Positions 1 through 12,303 are shown, numbered from the stretch's first letter. The stretch is DNA of 64,000 nt from Mycogone perniciosa (GCA_025331125.1 JAOALB010000025.1:1-64000), one strand, 5' to 3'. Numbers and translations: made by a program. The notes: generated from the letters alone by a model not told the origin.

Positions 1-77
<77 letters not shown>
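1..77. repeat. (TTA)n microsatellite
   Basis: About 25 uninterrupted copies of the trinucleotide TTA open the window. The array probably continues beyond the left edge. Confidence 0.95.
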
Positions 78-3000
78 TAATAGTGAAAGCCTTTTATAAA
101 GACTTTATATAATATTAAAGTTTTAAATATAAAAAAGTAGTTTATTGAGATTTTAAATATATAGAGTTATTTATAGGTTTTTTTAAAAGAGAATAGTAAT
201 ATATATATTAAAGGTATTATAAACTATTAATATAAATAACTATTTAATTTATTAAGGCCTTTATTTACTTAAAGTCTTTGAGAGAAGATTATATAGTAAT
301 ATATACTGCTATATAAATATACTTTAATAAAAGTAAAAAGATTAAAGCTATATTTTATATAATAATAATAAATTAATATTATTAAATAGAAAGGTTAAAA
401 GTTATGTAATTAATATTTATAATAATATTATTAAACTAATATTATTAAGTTATAAATACATTATATTATTATATTTATATAATAGTAGCTTTCAAATACT
501 AATCCTTTTTTAACTATTTATATTAATATTAAATATAAATATAAAAAGTTATTAATACTTAAAATTAAGTAAATTATAATATCTTTATATACTATTTTAA
601 TAAGATTATTAACCTATTAATTAAAGTTATAATATTATTTACTATAGCAGTAAATTTATTAAACTAAAAAGGGTATATATTGATAAAATATATAATATTA
701 AATATATCTTTATATTGAATTATATATTAACTTTATTATAGCTTATATTAACTTCAGTATAACCTTTATATTAATATAAATAATTTACTTTTATACGTTA
801 TATATACTATTAAAGCTATATTTATACTTTATTATACTTAAACTTAAAATATTTTATTCAATACTTTTTTATATTATAGTTTAAATAATAATAATATTAT
901 TATACTTATTTCAAAGGTATTTAACATGGGCCTCTATTACTATAAAGCTATTAAAACCTTTTCTATAAATCTTTTATTTATTATTTTAGATATGCATTTA
1001 ATATGAACAAATATAGTTAATAATACTTAAATCTTTAATAATATCAATTATCTTTTAAGTAAAGAATACTTTATATTCAAATAAATTAATTTTAAGCAGT
1101 TACTGCTTTTTTATTTATTAATAATAAATAATATATAAAGGGACTAAAAGACTATAAATAATTATATAAAAGGCAATTATTATAATAAGTAATTAAAATT
1201 TAAAATAAAAGTTATATTTTTTAAACTTTACTATTATATATAGCTTTTTATAATTAAAGTTAATTTAAATTAATTAATTTTAAAATTATCATAATTTTAA
1301 ACTATTTGTAATTATTTATATTTAAAGGATTGAATGATTAGTAATTTTTAATAAATAAATTATTTGTAACCTTAATTAATATAAATTAACTTTACTTTTA
1401 TTTATTATTTTGATTTTTAAATTAAGTTTATTTTTAATAATTAAAGGTATTAACAACTATTACTTTATTGTAAAGGAAATATTATATTATTGTATTAAAT
1501 TATGAAAAGATTTTAATTTAATAAATATATTACTTGAAAAGGTTTTAATATATTATATAGTATTACAGGTTTTTATAATTTAAAATTATAATAAAAGGTT
1601 TAAAATCTTATAATTTCACTTTTTATTCCTTTAAACAATAAACAATAATTAATATCTCTTTATTATAAATAAAGTAATAATATTTAATAAACGTTAATTT
1701 TTATAAATAATGTATAATAATGTTATATATTTTTAGTTATTTCTTGATAATAGGATATTTTAATATATATATTTAATACAAGTAAATTCAATAAGTATCC
1801 CTTTATTTAAACCTTATATTTAAAATATTTGTATACAATAAAAGTTATATATTAAGTTTTTAGAACTAAAGTTTTTTTTATCCCTTTATCCAAAAAAAGC
1901 TTTTTCAATTAAATAAATAGTAAAGGAATTAAATATAAAAAGTTAGAAATAAATATATAATAATAACAAATAAAGGTAACAGAGCTTTATATATTCATTA
2001 CTCATATAAAGCTAATTTATTTTGAAAGTATTAATTACCTTTAAAATTATAAATAATATTTTTATTTATTTAAATACAGTTATTTTATACTTTTAAAGGT
2101 TAAAGTAAAGAATTATAGGTTTATTATATAATTATATTAAAAGTATTATAATTTATATAAAAGTATCCTTTTTCTTTTAATTTAGAAATAAAAAGGTTAA
2201 ATGTAGTAATACTTAAAATATTAATATAACTAAAGCTTTTATTAAATTAATTAAATAAGGTTTTATAGAATATAAATAACCCTTGTTATAATATTTTAAA
2301 ACGATTTTATAATCAGTGTTTAGCCTTCAATATAATAATTTAATCTTTTTCTAAATAAAGAATAATAATTGAAGTTTATAATAAAGTGAAAAAGAAAAGT
2401 AACTATAGTTTTAATTAAAAGAGTGGTTAAATATTAATTAATATAAAAATATAAGAATAAAATATATATTTTTTGCTAAGTTATTATATATAGTAATACT
2501 TTGTTCAAAAGGTTTAAGTAAATATACATTAAATGATTTATATAGTTTATATCTTTTTTATTTTTGAATTATAATTTAAACCTTTTAATATATATATATA
2601 TAGATATTAAATATAATTATAATACTTTAAATATATTATAATTATAAAGTTAATATTTATTGAGAAATACTTTTTAAAAAGCAATTTTACTATTATACTT
2701 TAATTATAACTTTTAAAAGTAAAGTTTCTTTAGATAAAGATATTTTAAAATAATATAATAATTATAATGTATATATAATAAAGTAAAAGTTTATATACTT
2801 TTTATTTTAATTTATAGTATAATGCATTTATTATTGATTTTTTATTAAAATTACTTTTATTGATTAATTTTTATTTTATTGAATTGAAATATTTTAATTT
2901 ATATTAATATTACTTTTCTAATATATGAGTTAAAAACCTAAAATTACTATTAAAATTTATAATTTAAAGTCTTTACTTTTTTTAAATTTATACTTTAACT

Positions 3001-4832
3001 TTATAAATTGAAAAGAAGTATAATAAAAAACACCTAAAATAAAGATCCTAGTATAACCTTAAAGGGTATATATTTAGTTAAAGGTATAATATATATAAAT
3101 GGCTTAGCCTTTACTTTAAATATACTATTAATATAGTATATAAAGTAAAGTTTATTTACTTCCCTTTTTTTCTTTAAATTAAAGTTTTAAGATACTTTTA
3201 CTTTACTATATTTATTTAACTATTGTACCTTTATTTTTAAAGTTCATTAACTTCCTTTTTTATTGTTCCAATTAATATAATCAAAATATAATTTATAATA
3301 ATTAACTTTATAGTAAAATCTAATAAAGAAATAATATCTTTATATAAAAAGCAGAATTATAAATTAATTAAATAGCCTTTTTAAATTATATTATAATAGA
3401 CTTTAAATTAAATAAATTGATCTTTTAATAAAATTGAATTATAAAATAAATTGAATCATTCAAAGTTTTAAAAAGCTTTAGTAAACATTAATAAGTTTTA
3501 ATTAAATCTTTTAGGTATTTTATATTAATTTATAAGTTTTATTTAAAATATTATATATATTTTCTTAATCTTTAATAATATTAACAATAGATATTAATTA
3601 AAGTAAAAGTAATATTTTAATAAATAAATTCAAAAATATAAAATAATTTATAAAAGTAATTAATTCTTTTTATACAATAAAATAAAAGTCTCTTAACAAA
3701 TATTATTTATTAAACATCTATTTTAATTACTTTTTTGTAAATATCTTTTAATAAAAAGGTTAAATATTAAAAGACTTTTATATTTATTTAAATTCATTAA
3801 AAAAGTATTTGTTTTATAAAAGTAAAAAGTATTAAATATTTTATTATTATATAAAACTTTATATAAAGCTTTAAAATTATATTTATTTATATTATAAAAA
3901 TACTTTTAATATTTAAAAAAGATAGTTGTATTTATAACTTACTTTGAAAACCTTTTTAAATTACCTATAAAAAAGGAATACATATAAAGTCTGGAATTAT
4001 ATTATACTTTACTAATATTATTATAATTTATTAATAAATTACTTTAATTATAATATTACATTTTATTAAAATATTATCTTTACCTTTAATAAACATAATA
4101 TTTTTATATTTTATTGCCTTTATTATTATAATATAAATTATTTTTCAATTAATTATATTTAACTATTGAAAAATTAAACAAATAATTGATAATTAAAAGC
4201 AATTAATTAATTTTAATTAATATACAAAATATAAAGGTTAAAAAATATTTTTATACTTTTATAATAGATATAAACTATCACAATATTATGAAAATAGATA
4301 TAAACTAGAATAATAATATTAAAATTAATTTTATTAATATTATATTTATTTATAAATAAAGGCTTTAATAAATTCAAAGATTAACTCCAACCTTTAACGC
4401 TATAAAAAAGTATAGACTTTTTAACATAAAGTATTTAAAGTCTTTTTATAATTAATTAAATTAAAAGAAATAATTAAATAAATTATTTAAATTTATATTA
4501 TAATTAATTATAATTAAACATTTAAAAAATGTTTAATTTTATTTTATATATTAATATTCATTTATTATTATATATATTTTAATTTATAAAGTTAATATTA
4601 ATAGTTTATATAATTATAAAAAACAAAAAAAATTATATAACTTTATAAATTTTAATAACTTTATAAAGAATTAAATATATATATTTAAAGTAATTTATTA
4701 ATTTAAATCTTTAGTATTATTAAGTATAAATGAAATAATTAAAACGTAAAGATTTATTTAAACCTTTTAAAAGGTTTTAAATTTTATAACATAATTAAGA
4801 ATTTTAATATTAAAGATATTTCAAAATATAAA

Positions 4833-4970
4833 TTTATTTATTATATTATTAATTTACTCTTGGAAGTATATTTACTATATTATTAATTTACTCTTTGAAG
4901 TATATTTATTATATTATCAATTTACTCTTTACAGTATATTTATTATATTATTAACTTACTCTTTACAGTA
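4833..4970. repeat. 34-bp tandem repeat, four copies
   Basis: Four head-to-tail copies of a 34-bp unit can be aligned on the shared word aatttactctt (or variants) starting at 4851, 4885, 4919 and 4953. Copies differ by one to three bases. The array ends at the point where base composition becomes more normal (about 4,975). Confidence 0.8.
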
Positions 4971-5540
4971 TTGTTAAAATAACAAGGTTATCCTAAACCT
5001 CATTTATATATAGCTTCTAGGAAGCTGTATATAACGCAGCAATAAGGAAACGACTGAGAGTCTAATTGGGCTTATAATAGATAAACAATTGAATTGTAAA
5101 TAATCTAATAGCTAGAAGCTATAGAATATCTAGTGTATGTGCGGCCAGTGTAGAAGTGATTGTATAAACAATAGCTTTGTCTTCTACAATAGTCCTCCGA
5201 CTAAATAATAGGAATGCAGCAGCAGAATTGGGTTTATGGCCTTATTCCTATTTTCCGCAAAATTTATTTATATAGGAAATCGTCCAAATCGACTTACAGC
5301 TATACAAACAGGAAACCATTTTAGTCAGATTTTTCATAATAGCCATTATGCCTATTGTATTAAGTCTAGGGTAGGCGGGGCAGCTGGTCCTAGCTCAATT
5401 GTTATCGTTAAAGATAACAGAGATTTCCTGACTTACACCGAAGTTCCTCTAGAACTCGGTCCTAGCGTCGGGCCTAATTCCGGGTCTAGCCAGAATAGGA
5501 AGGTTACCCAAATACATTGAAATCCTTACTTTTTAGCCCT
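4971..5540. other. Island of near-normal composition; possible LTR remnant
   Basis: About 570 bp inside the AT block keep a mixed composition. The left part begins TGTTAAAATAACAAGG and contains a short palindrome (TAGCTTCTAGGAAGCT). That style recalls fungal Copia-type LTRs, but no second LTR, primer-binding site or coding domain was found. A 94-codon frame at 5236-5520 has no recognisable domain and is probably not a gene. Confidence 0.35.
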
Positions 5541-5575
5541 CCTTTTTAACAAGTATATTTATTATGTAATAATTG

Positions 5576-5708
5576 TTGGGTTAGGTAGGCTAAGGACCTA
5601 CTACTTATTAGCGCTTATTAGCGCTAGGGAGCTTTTATCTGCTTATATAGCAGATATAAGCTAATATATATATCGTATAAGCAATGTGTCAGACTGTATA
5701 AGCGCTTA
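5576..5708 (+). repeat. Left arm of a 133-bp inverted repeat pair
   Basis: This segment starts TTGGGTTAGG and is the reverse complement of 8503-8635, with about 19 mismatches by eye, roughly 16 of them transitions. The two arms could be terminal inverted repeats of a degraded DNA transposon about 3.06 kb long, or two oppositely oriented copies of a short repeat. Confidence 0.75.
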
Positions 5709-5965
5709 CAACGCATACATTCTACGCTTTCCTTTGTGTTAGCTATTCATATATATAGTATCACGGCACGGGAAGGCAGGTCAGGGCAAATATCGTTGTT
5801 GTGCTGTGGAGAGCAAGGAAGCCCTGAGGCTCTACGGAAAGCTATAGCTAGGAACGCGTTGGGGCCTGGTCACGTGACCGGAGCTCACGTGACAGGGCGT
5901 CAACATCGCGTCACGGTCGGTGCCGTGACATATAGCGAGGCAATTACGGCAAAGTCTTAGACAGA
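5709..5965. other. GC-normal island with CACGTG palindromes
   Basis: About 250 bp just inside the left inverted repeat have escaped the AT drift. They contain the perfect palindrome GGTCACGTGACC (5868-5879), a second TCACGTGA (5885-5892), and an inverted GTCACGG/CCGTGAC pair shortly after. CACGTG is the core site of bHLH factors in fungi (Cbf1 type). A 74-codon frame at 5736-5960 has no recognisable domain and is not called as a gene. Confidence 0.5.
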
Positions 5966-8502
5966 ATCAAGCTTTATTACCTATCTCTTAATACTCTATA
6001 TAGCTGTACCGCGCTCCATTACAATACTATATATAATTTATTTTTCTATAAAATTATAAAAACTTTAAAAATATTTAATTAATTTATTAAAAGAAAATAA
6101 TACTTTTAACCTTATATAAATTATTATAAATTAAATAAAATAATAAAAGAAATTTATAATTTATTATGTTTATTTTAGAAAGCCTTAAGTTATATTTGTA
6201 ATATTTAATATTCCATTAAAACTAACATAAAAAGATATATTATTTAACTTATATTAAGATAAAAGAAATTACATTTTATATATATTATAGCTATTGTAAA
6301 TATTGAATTATACTTTTTAATTTAATTAATACTTTTATTACTTTTTCATATTATATTTATAAGATATTATATGAATTATTTAATATTATATATATCATTT
6401 ATTTAAAAGTTATTTTAATATTTTTTAAAGTTTAAAGAAGATATATTAATTATATTTAATAAATCTCTAAATGCCTCTATAAAATAAAATTATATATAAA
6501 GCCTTTAATGTATTGTTTTATTAAAGTAAAATCAACTTTTTAAAACATATGATTTTAATTATTAAAATATTAATAAACCTTTATTAAATAAATAATATTT
6601 TAATTTAATTAAAATTGATTTTATATAAAAGGATTTAAATCTCTTTTAAAATTATATAATTTTTATTATTATTTTATTATAAACTATTTATATATTATTA
6701 TATTATTAATACCTTTATTGAAAACATAAAGAAGAATAAAAGATTAAACTTTATGTAATTAAATAAGAATAAAAAATAAATAATTAAATACTACTATATT
6801 ACTTTTAATGTTATAAATTTTATAATATAAACTTAAATTATAATATATTAATTTAAAAACAATATATGATTATAAAGTTATTTATATATTTCTAATATTA
6901 TATTAAAGAAATAATAAAACTTATAAATGTTTTATTAAATAATTAAACAGCCTTTAATTATTTATATAGTAAATAAAGTTATTAAACTAGTAACTATAAT
7001 AATATATATATTTTATACTTTTTAACTTTAAAGCTTAATATTATTAAAAGAGAAATAATTGAATAAACATACTTCTATTAATTAAAATAATTTAAATTAA
7101 AGGAGAAAAAAGTAAAATATAATTAGACTTTTGGCAGTTAATTAATTAAATCAAAAATACAATTAATTATAAATAATTAATAGTGATATATATTATAATT
7201 TAAATATTAAATTAAAAAAGCCTTTTAATAATTAAAGCTTTTTAACTTTTAATACAGTTAACTTAAAATAGTTAAAAGAATAGTTATAAAATCTAAAAGT
7301 AAACAGCTAAAACTTTCAAATTAAAATATGAAAAATAAAAGAATAATTAAATAATAAAGTAAAATAATTTATAATAATATAAATAATGTATTTATAGAGT
7401 AATAAATAACCCTTTATATTAAAGATCTATTAAACTATGTTATAATAATTTATCAATAAAATACGTTAAGACTTAATATATATTAAATTTATAATAATAT
7501 AAATCTTATTAATTAAAAATAAATCAAAATCCTAAACATTATATTTAACGTTATAGTACTTATTTTAATACTATATTGTATAAATATTATATCTATAGCG
7601 CTTGAAAATGATTCTTAAGCTTAAAAGGATTATAAAAAGAATTATTATAAATTTTATAATAATTATTAAATTAATTAATTCTTTTATAAAAAGAATTAAT
7701 TAATTTTTAAACCTTTAAAAACATTATTTTTAATCAAGGTTTAATATTTAGTAATTGGTTTTAAATAAATATATATTTCTATTTTAGAATTAAATAAAGG
7801 TTATTACTAATATTTTATTTATAAATTAATAAATAAAAAAAAAAATAAATAAATAAAAAAATAAAAAAAAAATAAAATAAAATAAAATAAATAAAATAAA
7901 TAAAATAAATAAAATAAAATAAATAAAATAAATAAAATAAATAAAATAAATAAAATAAATAAAATAAATAAAATAAATAAAATAAATAATAAAATAAAAT
8001 AAATATTATTTTAATTACTTTATTTATTATAATTAAATAAATTAAATTTAAGTATTATAAATAGTTTAATATATATATATAATATTAATTTCAATATAAT
8101 ATATAAATATTTACTTATAAAGCTTTATATAATTATAACTTTAACCTTTATATAAATATTATAAACTATTAAAAAGGGGGTTTTAAAAAATAAATGTATT
8201 ACTTTATATTATTAAAAGAATATTTGTAATCATATAATATATTTTATATTAACCTTTTAAACCTTAAAATACAAACATAAAGAAATATAAATAACTCCTT
8301 TTAAACATTAAACGTTAAAGATTTATAAAAGAATAAAGGGTTAAGAAAGTTTAAAATATTATAAACCCTTAATATAAAATATATAATTTTATCTATACTT
8401 ATAGTTATAATCTATTAGTAATTAACTAAAGGCTCTAATATTTTACTATAATCCTATAACTAGGTCTTTAATATAGTTAGGTTATAATAAATATATTTAT
8501 TA
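5966..8502. other. AT-rich interior between the inverted repeats
   Basis: This is highly AT-rich sequence with no open frame above about 60 codons. If the flanking repeats are transposon ends, this would be the RIP-destroyed interior. No transposase motif survives to test that. Confidence 0.5.
7829..8004. repeat. A/T pentanucleotide-type microsatellite (AAATA/AATAA)n
   Basis: A continuous run of AAATA, AATAA and AAAATAAAT units covers about 175 bp with small phase changes. Confidence 0.9.
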
Positions 8503-8635
8503 TAAACGCTTATACAGTCTAATATATTGCTTATCCAATATATATGTCAGCTTGTATCTACTATATAAGCAGATAAAAGCTCCTTAGCGCTTATTAGCGC
8601 CAATAAATAGTAGGTCCTCGGCTTACTTAACCCAA
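8503..8635 (-). repeat. Right arm of the 133-bp inverted repeat pair
   Basis: This is the reverse complement of 5576-5708 at about 86% identity by eye. It ends CTTAACCCAA. Most differences between the arms are C/T or G/A, as expected after RIP. Confidence 0.75.
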
Positions 8636-9010
8636 TCACTCTTTATCTACCTTCAAAATCGATACTCTTTAAGCCTAGCTGGCCTAGCCAAGTAGACCTA
8701 GCAGTAAAGCGTTATGGATCTAGGCAAAAGTCCTAGTTCAACTAAATCTAGGCCAAAGTCTTAACTTACCTAAATTTAGGCACTAAACCATAGTAGTCAA
8801 AGGTTAATAAAAGAAAAGTCCTTTATACCTATTAAACTTGATTTTTAATTAAAAAGTAATTACTTTAACAATATAATTACCTTAATATTAAACATTAACT
8901 TATTAACTAAAAGGAACCTAACCTAGCTAATAAATAAAGTATAGTATAGGTACTCTGTAGTTACTACTATATTGCTGTATATTTACTATTATCTTTCCGG
9001 GCTTATCTGC

Positions 9011-9196
9011 CTTAAGGTCCCTTCTTATTCGGGCCTAGGCTTACGGGTCCGCCCATTCCGCGCCGTACCCTTGGGTAAAGTTGGGCACGGCAAAGTCTGC
9101 GCCCTTCACTAGGTTTATCCCGTAACACTTAAGGCCTTCCCTGCCTATTTAGGCTTAGGCTTACAGCTCTGCTTATTCTATACTATATCTTTAGGG
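9011..9196. repeat. Diverged direct repeat with one strongly mutated copy
   Basis: Copy A (9011-9075) and copy B (9128-9196) share an alignable backbone that includes CTTAAGG, TAGGCTTAC and a closing GGG. Copy B carries mainly T and A where copy A has C and G. This is a transition-biased pair at the edge of the AT block. Confidence 0.6.
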
Positions 9197-9300
9197 ACTA
9201 CGGAGTATAGTTGCTTTTATATATATATACTCCGTACTGGCCTGTCTAATATTAAGACAGCTCGGGAGCTTCCGGTCTCCTGACACTAATCATAATATCT

Positions 9301-10467
9301 TTACGCGTTTGCTATACGGACTACAAGTTTCTGTCCACGAACCTGGCCATTTCTAAGCATCTCTAAGCCCTGAATAATGCCTTCCCATTTTCCAGGGATC
9401 TCACGTACTGGATGGCACCGAAGATATCCTTGGTCCACAAGGTTTTGTACCTCCTGGCACCACCTTACCCCAATCTCAAACGCAACCCTGTTTGCATTAC
9501 GGTGGTAGACTCCATCAAGCTTAACCTCGTGGCCAAAAACTTCGTATGCCACTATCATATGTGTCTTGACTGTCCTGCGTGTCTTCCATTGATCTGGGGC
9601 ATATTCAAGGCATGCATATCGCCCCCCTGCACGTCCAAGTGCTGCGAAGCAGCAGCGGAGCGATTCAGGAGTGGTAATGCAATCGATAACGTGTCTTAAT
9701 GAGCCTTTCGTTTTATCGCGGATTATTTCCCCACACGTCGGAGATGAGTAGGGCAATGTAGCAACTGCACCATATCCCTCTACAAGGGCTGATGATGCAG
9801 GCGAAGCTGTAGCAATCGGATCATATCCAGCACTGACAGACGCAAAAGTCAGCTTAGGGTCTCACGCCTTAATAAACAACCTGGGTTATAGTTATACACA
9901 CCACGCTAGTAATTGACAGGCCATCGTCCCAGTGGCTGTGGCCGCACCATACACCATTACAGGCACTCGGCTCCCGTTAGGTCGTGGGGGAGCAGGTTTA
10001 GAAGGAAGACCTGTGAGCTGGAGGGATTGTTCTATAGCCAAGGCCACTGTCGCCCATCCGCTGCCTCCTAGGGCAGCACCTTCGAGATCGCTCCAGGCAT
10101 CGGGCACGCGGACGAAAAGGCGAACATCTGCAACAACGTACTCGGCAAAGGCCCCGCTATCAGGGTTTCCTGGATCCGAGCCATGGACTAGCCCACATAC
10201 TCGAGTGCCAGGTGAGACAGAGTCGACTTTGGGGCCGACTGACACCACCGTTCCCATAACGTCACAGCCCATGATGGCATTAGGCACGGGATAATGTTCC
10301 AGCATCTTGTAGTCGGTAGGGTTCAGCGCAACGGCGAGAACTCGGATCAAGACGTCGTAAGGCTCCTTCAATTCCGGAATCTGGCGTGAGTGGGATACAA
10401 CTGGTGATGCCCCCCCGACTGCCGCTTGAACAAGACATGTCTGCGTCTGCATTTGAGCTGAAGTCAT
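9301..10467 (-). CDS. Trans-acting enoyl reductase (LovC-type, PKS partner)
   Basis: A zinc-free medium-chain dehydrogenase/reductase that reduces the enoyl intermediate of a fungal reducing PKS whose own ER domain is inactive. Exon 1 is 10467-9902; an intron lies at 9833-9901 (GTGTGT...CAG, 69 bp); exon 2 is 9832-9301. This gives 365 residues, the usual length of the LovC family (about 360). The GroES-like N-terminal half has the ALNPTDYKM and MGCDVMGTVV motifs. The nucleotide-binding half has YGAATATGTMA near residue 180, followed by GYDPIATASP directly after the splice junction and the family signatures DCIT and GRAGG. The ATG at 10467 was chosen because it gives the family length; in-frame ATGs lie upstream at 10563 and downstream at 10452. 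It is divergent from the PKS-NRPS across 1.8 kb, so the two probably share a regulatory region. The PKS-NRPS lacks a working ER, so this protein is its expected partner. Confidence 0.92.
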
Positions 10468-10857
10468 TCTTTCTGCTTGCACCTCTTTCCGCCTGAAATT
10501 TATCCTTCTGTCCGATAACGTCGGCCCGGTTGTTGTAACAAGGGTTAGAAATTGCCTATGCAAGGGAGTGGTCTTGAGGGAAACGGACGGTGCTGCGCCC
10601 TCATTCTATGACAATATAGCTCGATAGAACAGTAATGACGATAGAAGGAAGCAGGTCAGAGAACACGTGGCAGGTAGCAGTCAAGTAGAATTTTAGGTGC
10701 CCAAAAAAGCCCATTTATAGTGATGTGTTCAGACTGATTACGGAACCGTGTGAGGGTCCTGGAAGTTAAGATATTATAACAAAAAAGGAAGGAGTTTTTT
10801 GCCTATAATCTAATTTAAGCTATTATGTTTAATAAACATTACAGGCCTATAAAATGT

Positions 10858-11018
10858 TATACATGCCGCAAGGATCACAAACGTTGGTTTAGTACAAGAG
10901 TCAAGACCTATATCTCAATTTTTTTTTATTAGACAGTAATGCAGATATATATATCTATATGAAATCGTGATGTGGCTCTTGTACTAAACTAACGTTTGTG
11001 ATCCTTGCGGCATGTATA
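10858..11018. mobile_element. Hairpin element with 43-bp inverted arms (MITE-like)
   Basis: The arms 10858-10900 and 10976-11018 are reverse complements over 43 bp with a single mismatch (at 10886), separated by a 75-bp AT-rich loop. The outer ends read TA|CATGCCGC and GCGGCATG|TA. This fits a non-autonomous Tc1/mariner-type element with 39-bp terminal inverted repeats and a TA target duplication. It contains no coding capacity. The near-perfect arms, beside heavily mutated DNA, suggest a recent insertion or escape from RIP because of small size. Confidence 0.7.
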
Positions 11019-12111
11019 TCAAAGGGGTAATATTGAACTCTCCATCTAAGACTAAAGAAGAAGGACTGGTGGGTATACGATGACATTACTCCGTACTACT
11101 TACTACTCCGTACTAGGTAGATGAATCCGAAAAGCGAACACGGCTCGTATCATTTGTTTCATACATACGAGATCGCCGGGGTACGAGTAGTTGGTCATAG
11201 CGGAGCTGGTACTGACAGACCGGAAGATCCGGAACCCTTTAGATATTATACGAGCCGGAATGCACATATAAGAGCAACCGTACGGAGTAGTCCCCGAATA
11301 TATAGAACTTTAGAGACTAGTAAACTACTGCTGCTATACTTGACTATTACTTTCTGGCATAGAACCTGCTTGTTATCATCTAGCCTCCCTCTATATGACT
11401 GATCTTCAACCTCCTCTACTCTTCCCTAGGGTCGGAGCCCCTCGCCTAATCTGTCTACCCAGTGAGGGTCTCTGATACAGTCTTAGTCTAATACACATTA
11501 ACCTTTTTCACCTTAAAATTCTTTGACCTTAACTTGCCAGTGACGGGCATAGAAAAACTATTAAGTCAGAGATTATTCATTCTGGCTGTTGGCATCATGA
11601 TGAAATGATCCGCAGTGTCTTTTGTGTATAAGTCCTGATTGCTTCGTGGTTCTATTAGCCGTGCTACCGCACGTCTTACCTATAAGTTTGCTTGGGTGTG
11701 GTTTGTTTGTTTGTGTGTGTGTGTGTCTATTTTCCCTCGACAAAGTAAGACTTAATCTTACACCCATGAGGGCTGACTCACTATGGCATGGGGCAGTTCG
11801 TTTATAATACAGAGCTAGTTGTATTAATGTAACCCTTTGTACGGAGTTGTTGACTGTCCATAATGTGAAGTGGGTATCATGCAATGCAGCCGATCCTTCT
11901 CTTCATGTTCACATCATACATGCGGACGACTCCGTACGATTGGCTAGATTATCACAACACAAGGTTTGTCAGCTTACATCAGATTTCAAGTCGCTTCGGC
12001 AGATATGTTATTGGCCACGTATGTCGGTATTAAAATGGGGAGCATAAAAACCATCCATGTTGATAGTAGGTATGCTGTAAGTTGTGATGAGTTCTTGGAT
12101 TTGCGGAATCC

Positions 12112-12117
12112 TATAAG
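12112..12117 (+). promoter_or_regulatory. TATA-like box upstream of PKS-NRPS
   Basis: TATAAG lies 187-192 bp upstream of the chosen start at 12304, followed by a pyrimidine-rich leader. A reasonable core promoter candidate, by consensus only. Confidence 0.3.
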
Positions 12118-12303
12118 TAGGTATTACCACAGCACATGAGTTTAGTAATTTCCCAAAATAAACTCCCTCGAATACACTGGAATGAGCTTTTCTGTAACAA
12201 GCACCGTCATTCTCCGCACACGACTATTCGCATACTTGATCTCTCCTTCACAATTTTATGTTCTTCGTTTCTTCACATTTCGATTAAAACTCAACATCTT
12301 GAA

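Larger units (their letters stand above)
1..8990. other. AT-rich, RIP-like isochore without intact genes
   Basis: This block is almost entirely A and T, dense in TpA and TTTA/TAAA words, with stop codons in every frame over kilobases. The only reading frames above 70 codons fall in two small islands of normal composition (about 4,975-5,540 and 5,709-5,965). Strong C-to-T depletion of repeats is the known result of repeat-induced point mutation in Pezizomycotina. Related copies inside the block differ mostly by transitions, which supports that reading. It may be subtelomeric, pericentromeric or an internal AT isochore; the window does not show which. No telomere repeat is visible at position 1. 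Confidence 0.85.
10468..12303. promoter_or_regulatory. Divergent intergenic region between trans-ER and PKS-NRPS
   Basis: About 1.8 kb without a convincing gene. It holds the hairpin element at 10858-11018 and several copies of TACTCCGTA or its complement (11087, 11104, 11281). A GTTT/GT microsatellite lies at about 11,700-11,726. Short open frames here (for example 11121-11402 and 11847-12047) have no recognisable domains. The region is expected to carry the shared promoters of the two biosynthetic genes. Confidence 0.6.

Noticed and set aside
5236..5520. 94-codon ORF in the AT block
   Set aside because: No recognisable domain, sits in a repeat-like island, and the surroundings are RIP-degraded.
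5736..5960. 74-codon ORF in the GC-normal island
   Set aside because: No domain; the open frame is explained by the short island of normal composition.
1..9000. Centromere or telomere end
   Set aside because: The AT content would allow a centromere, but there is no telomere repeat and nothing specific to a centromere in the sequence. CENP-A ChIP would decide.
9412..9699. Plus-strand ORF over the trans-ER exon 2
   Set aside because: Antisense shadow of a well supported gene, without a recognisable domain.
12136..12303. In-frame N-terminal extension of the PKS-NRPS from an upstream ATG
   Set aside because: The 56 residues are unlike the family N-terminus, which starts a few residues before EPIAIVG. 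ATG 12304 fits better; RNA data could still show the upstream start.
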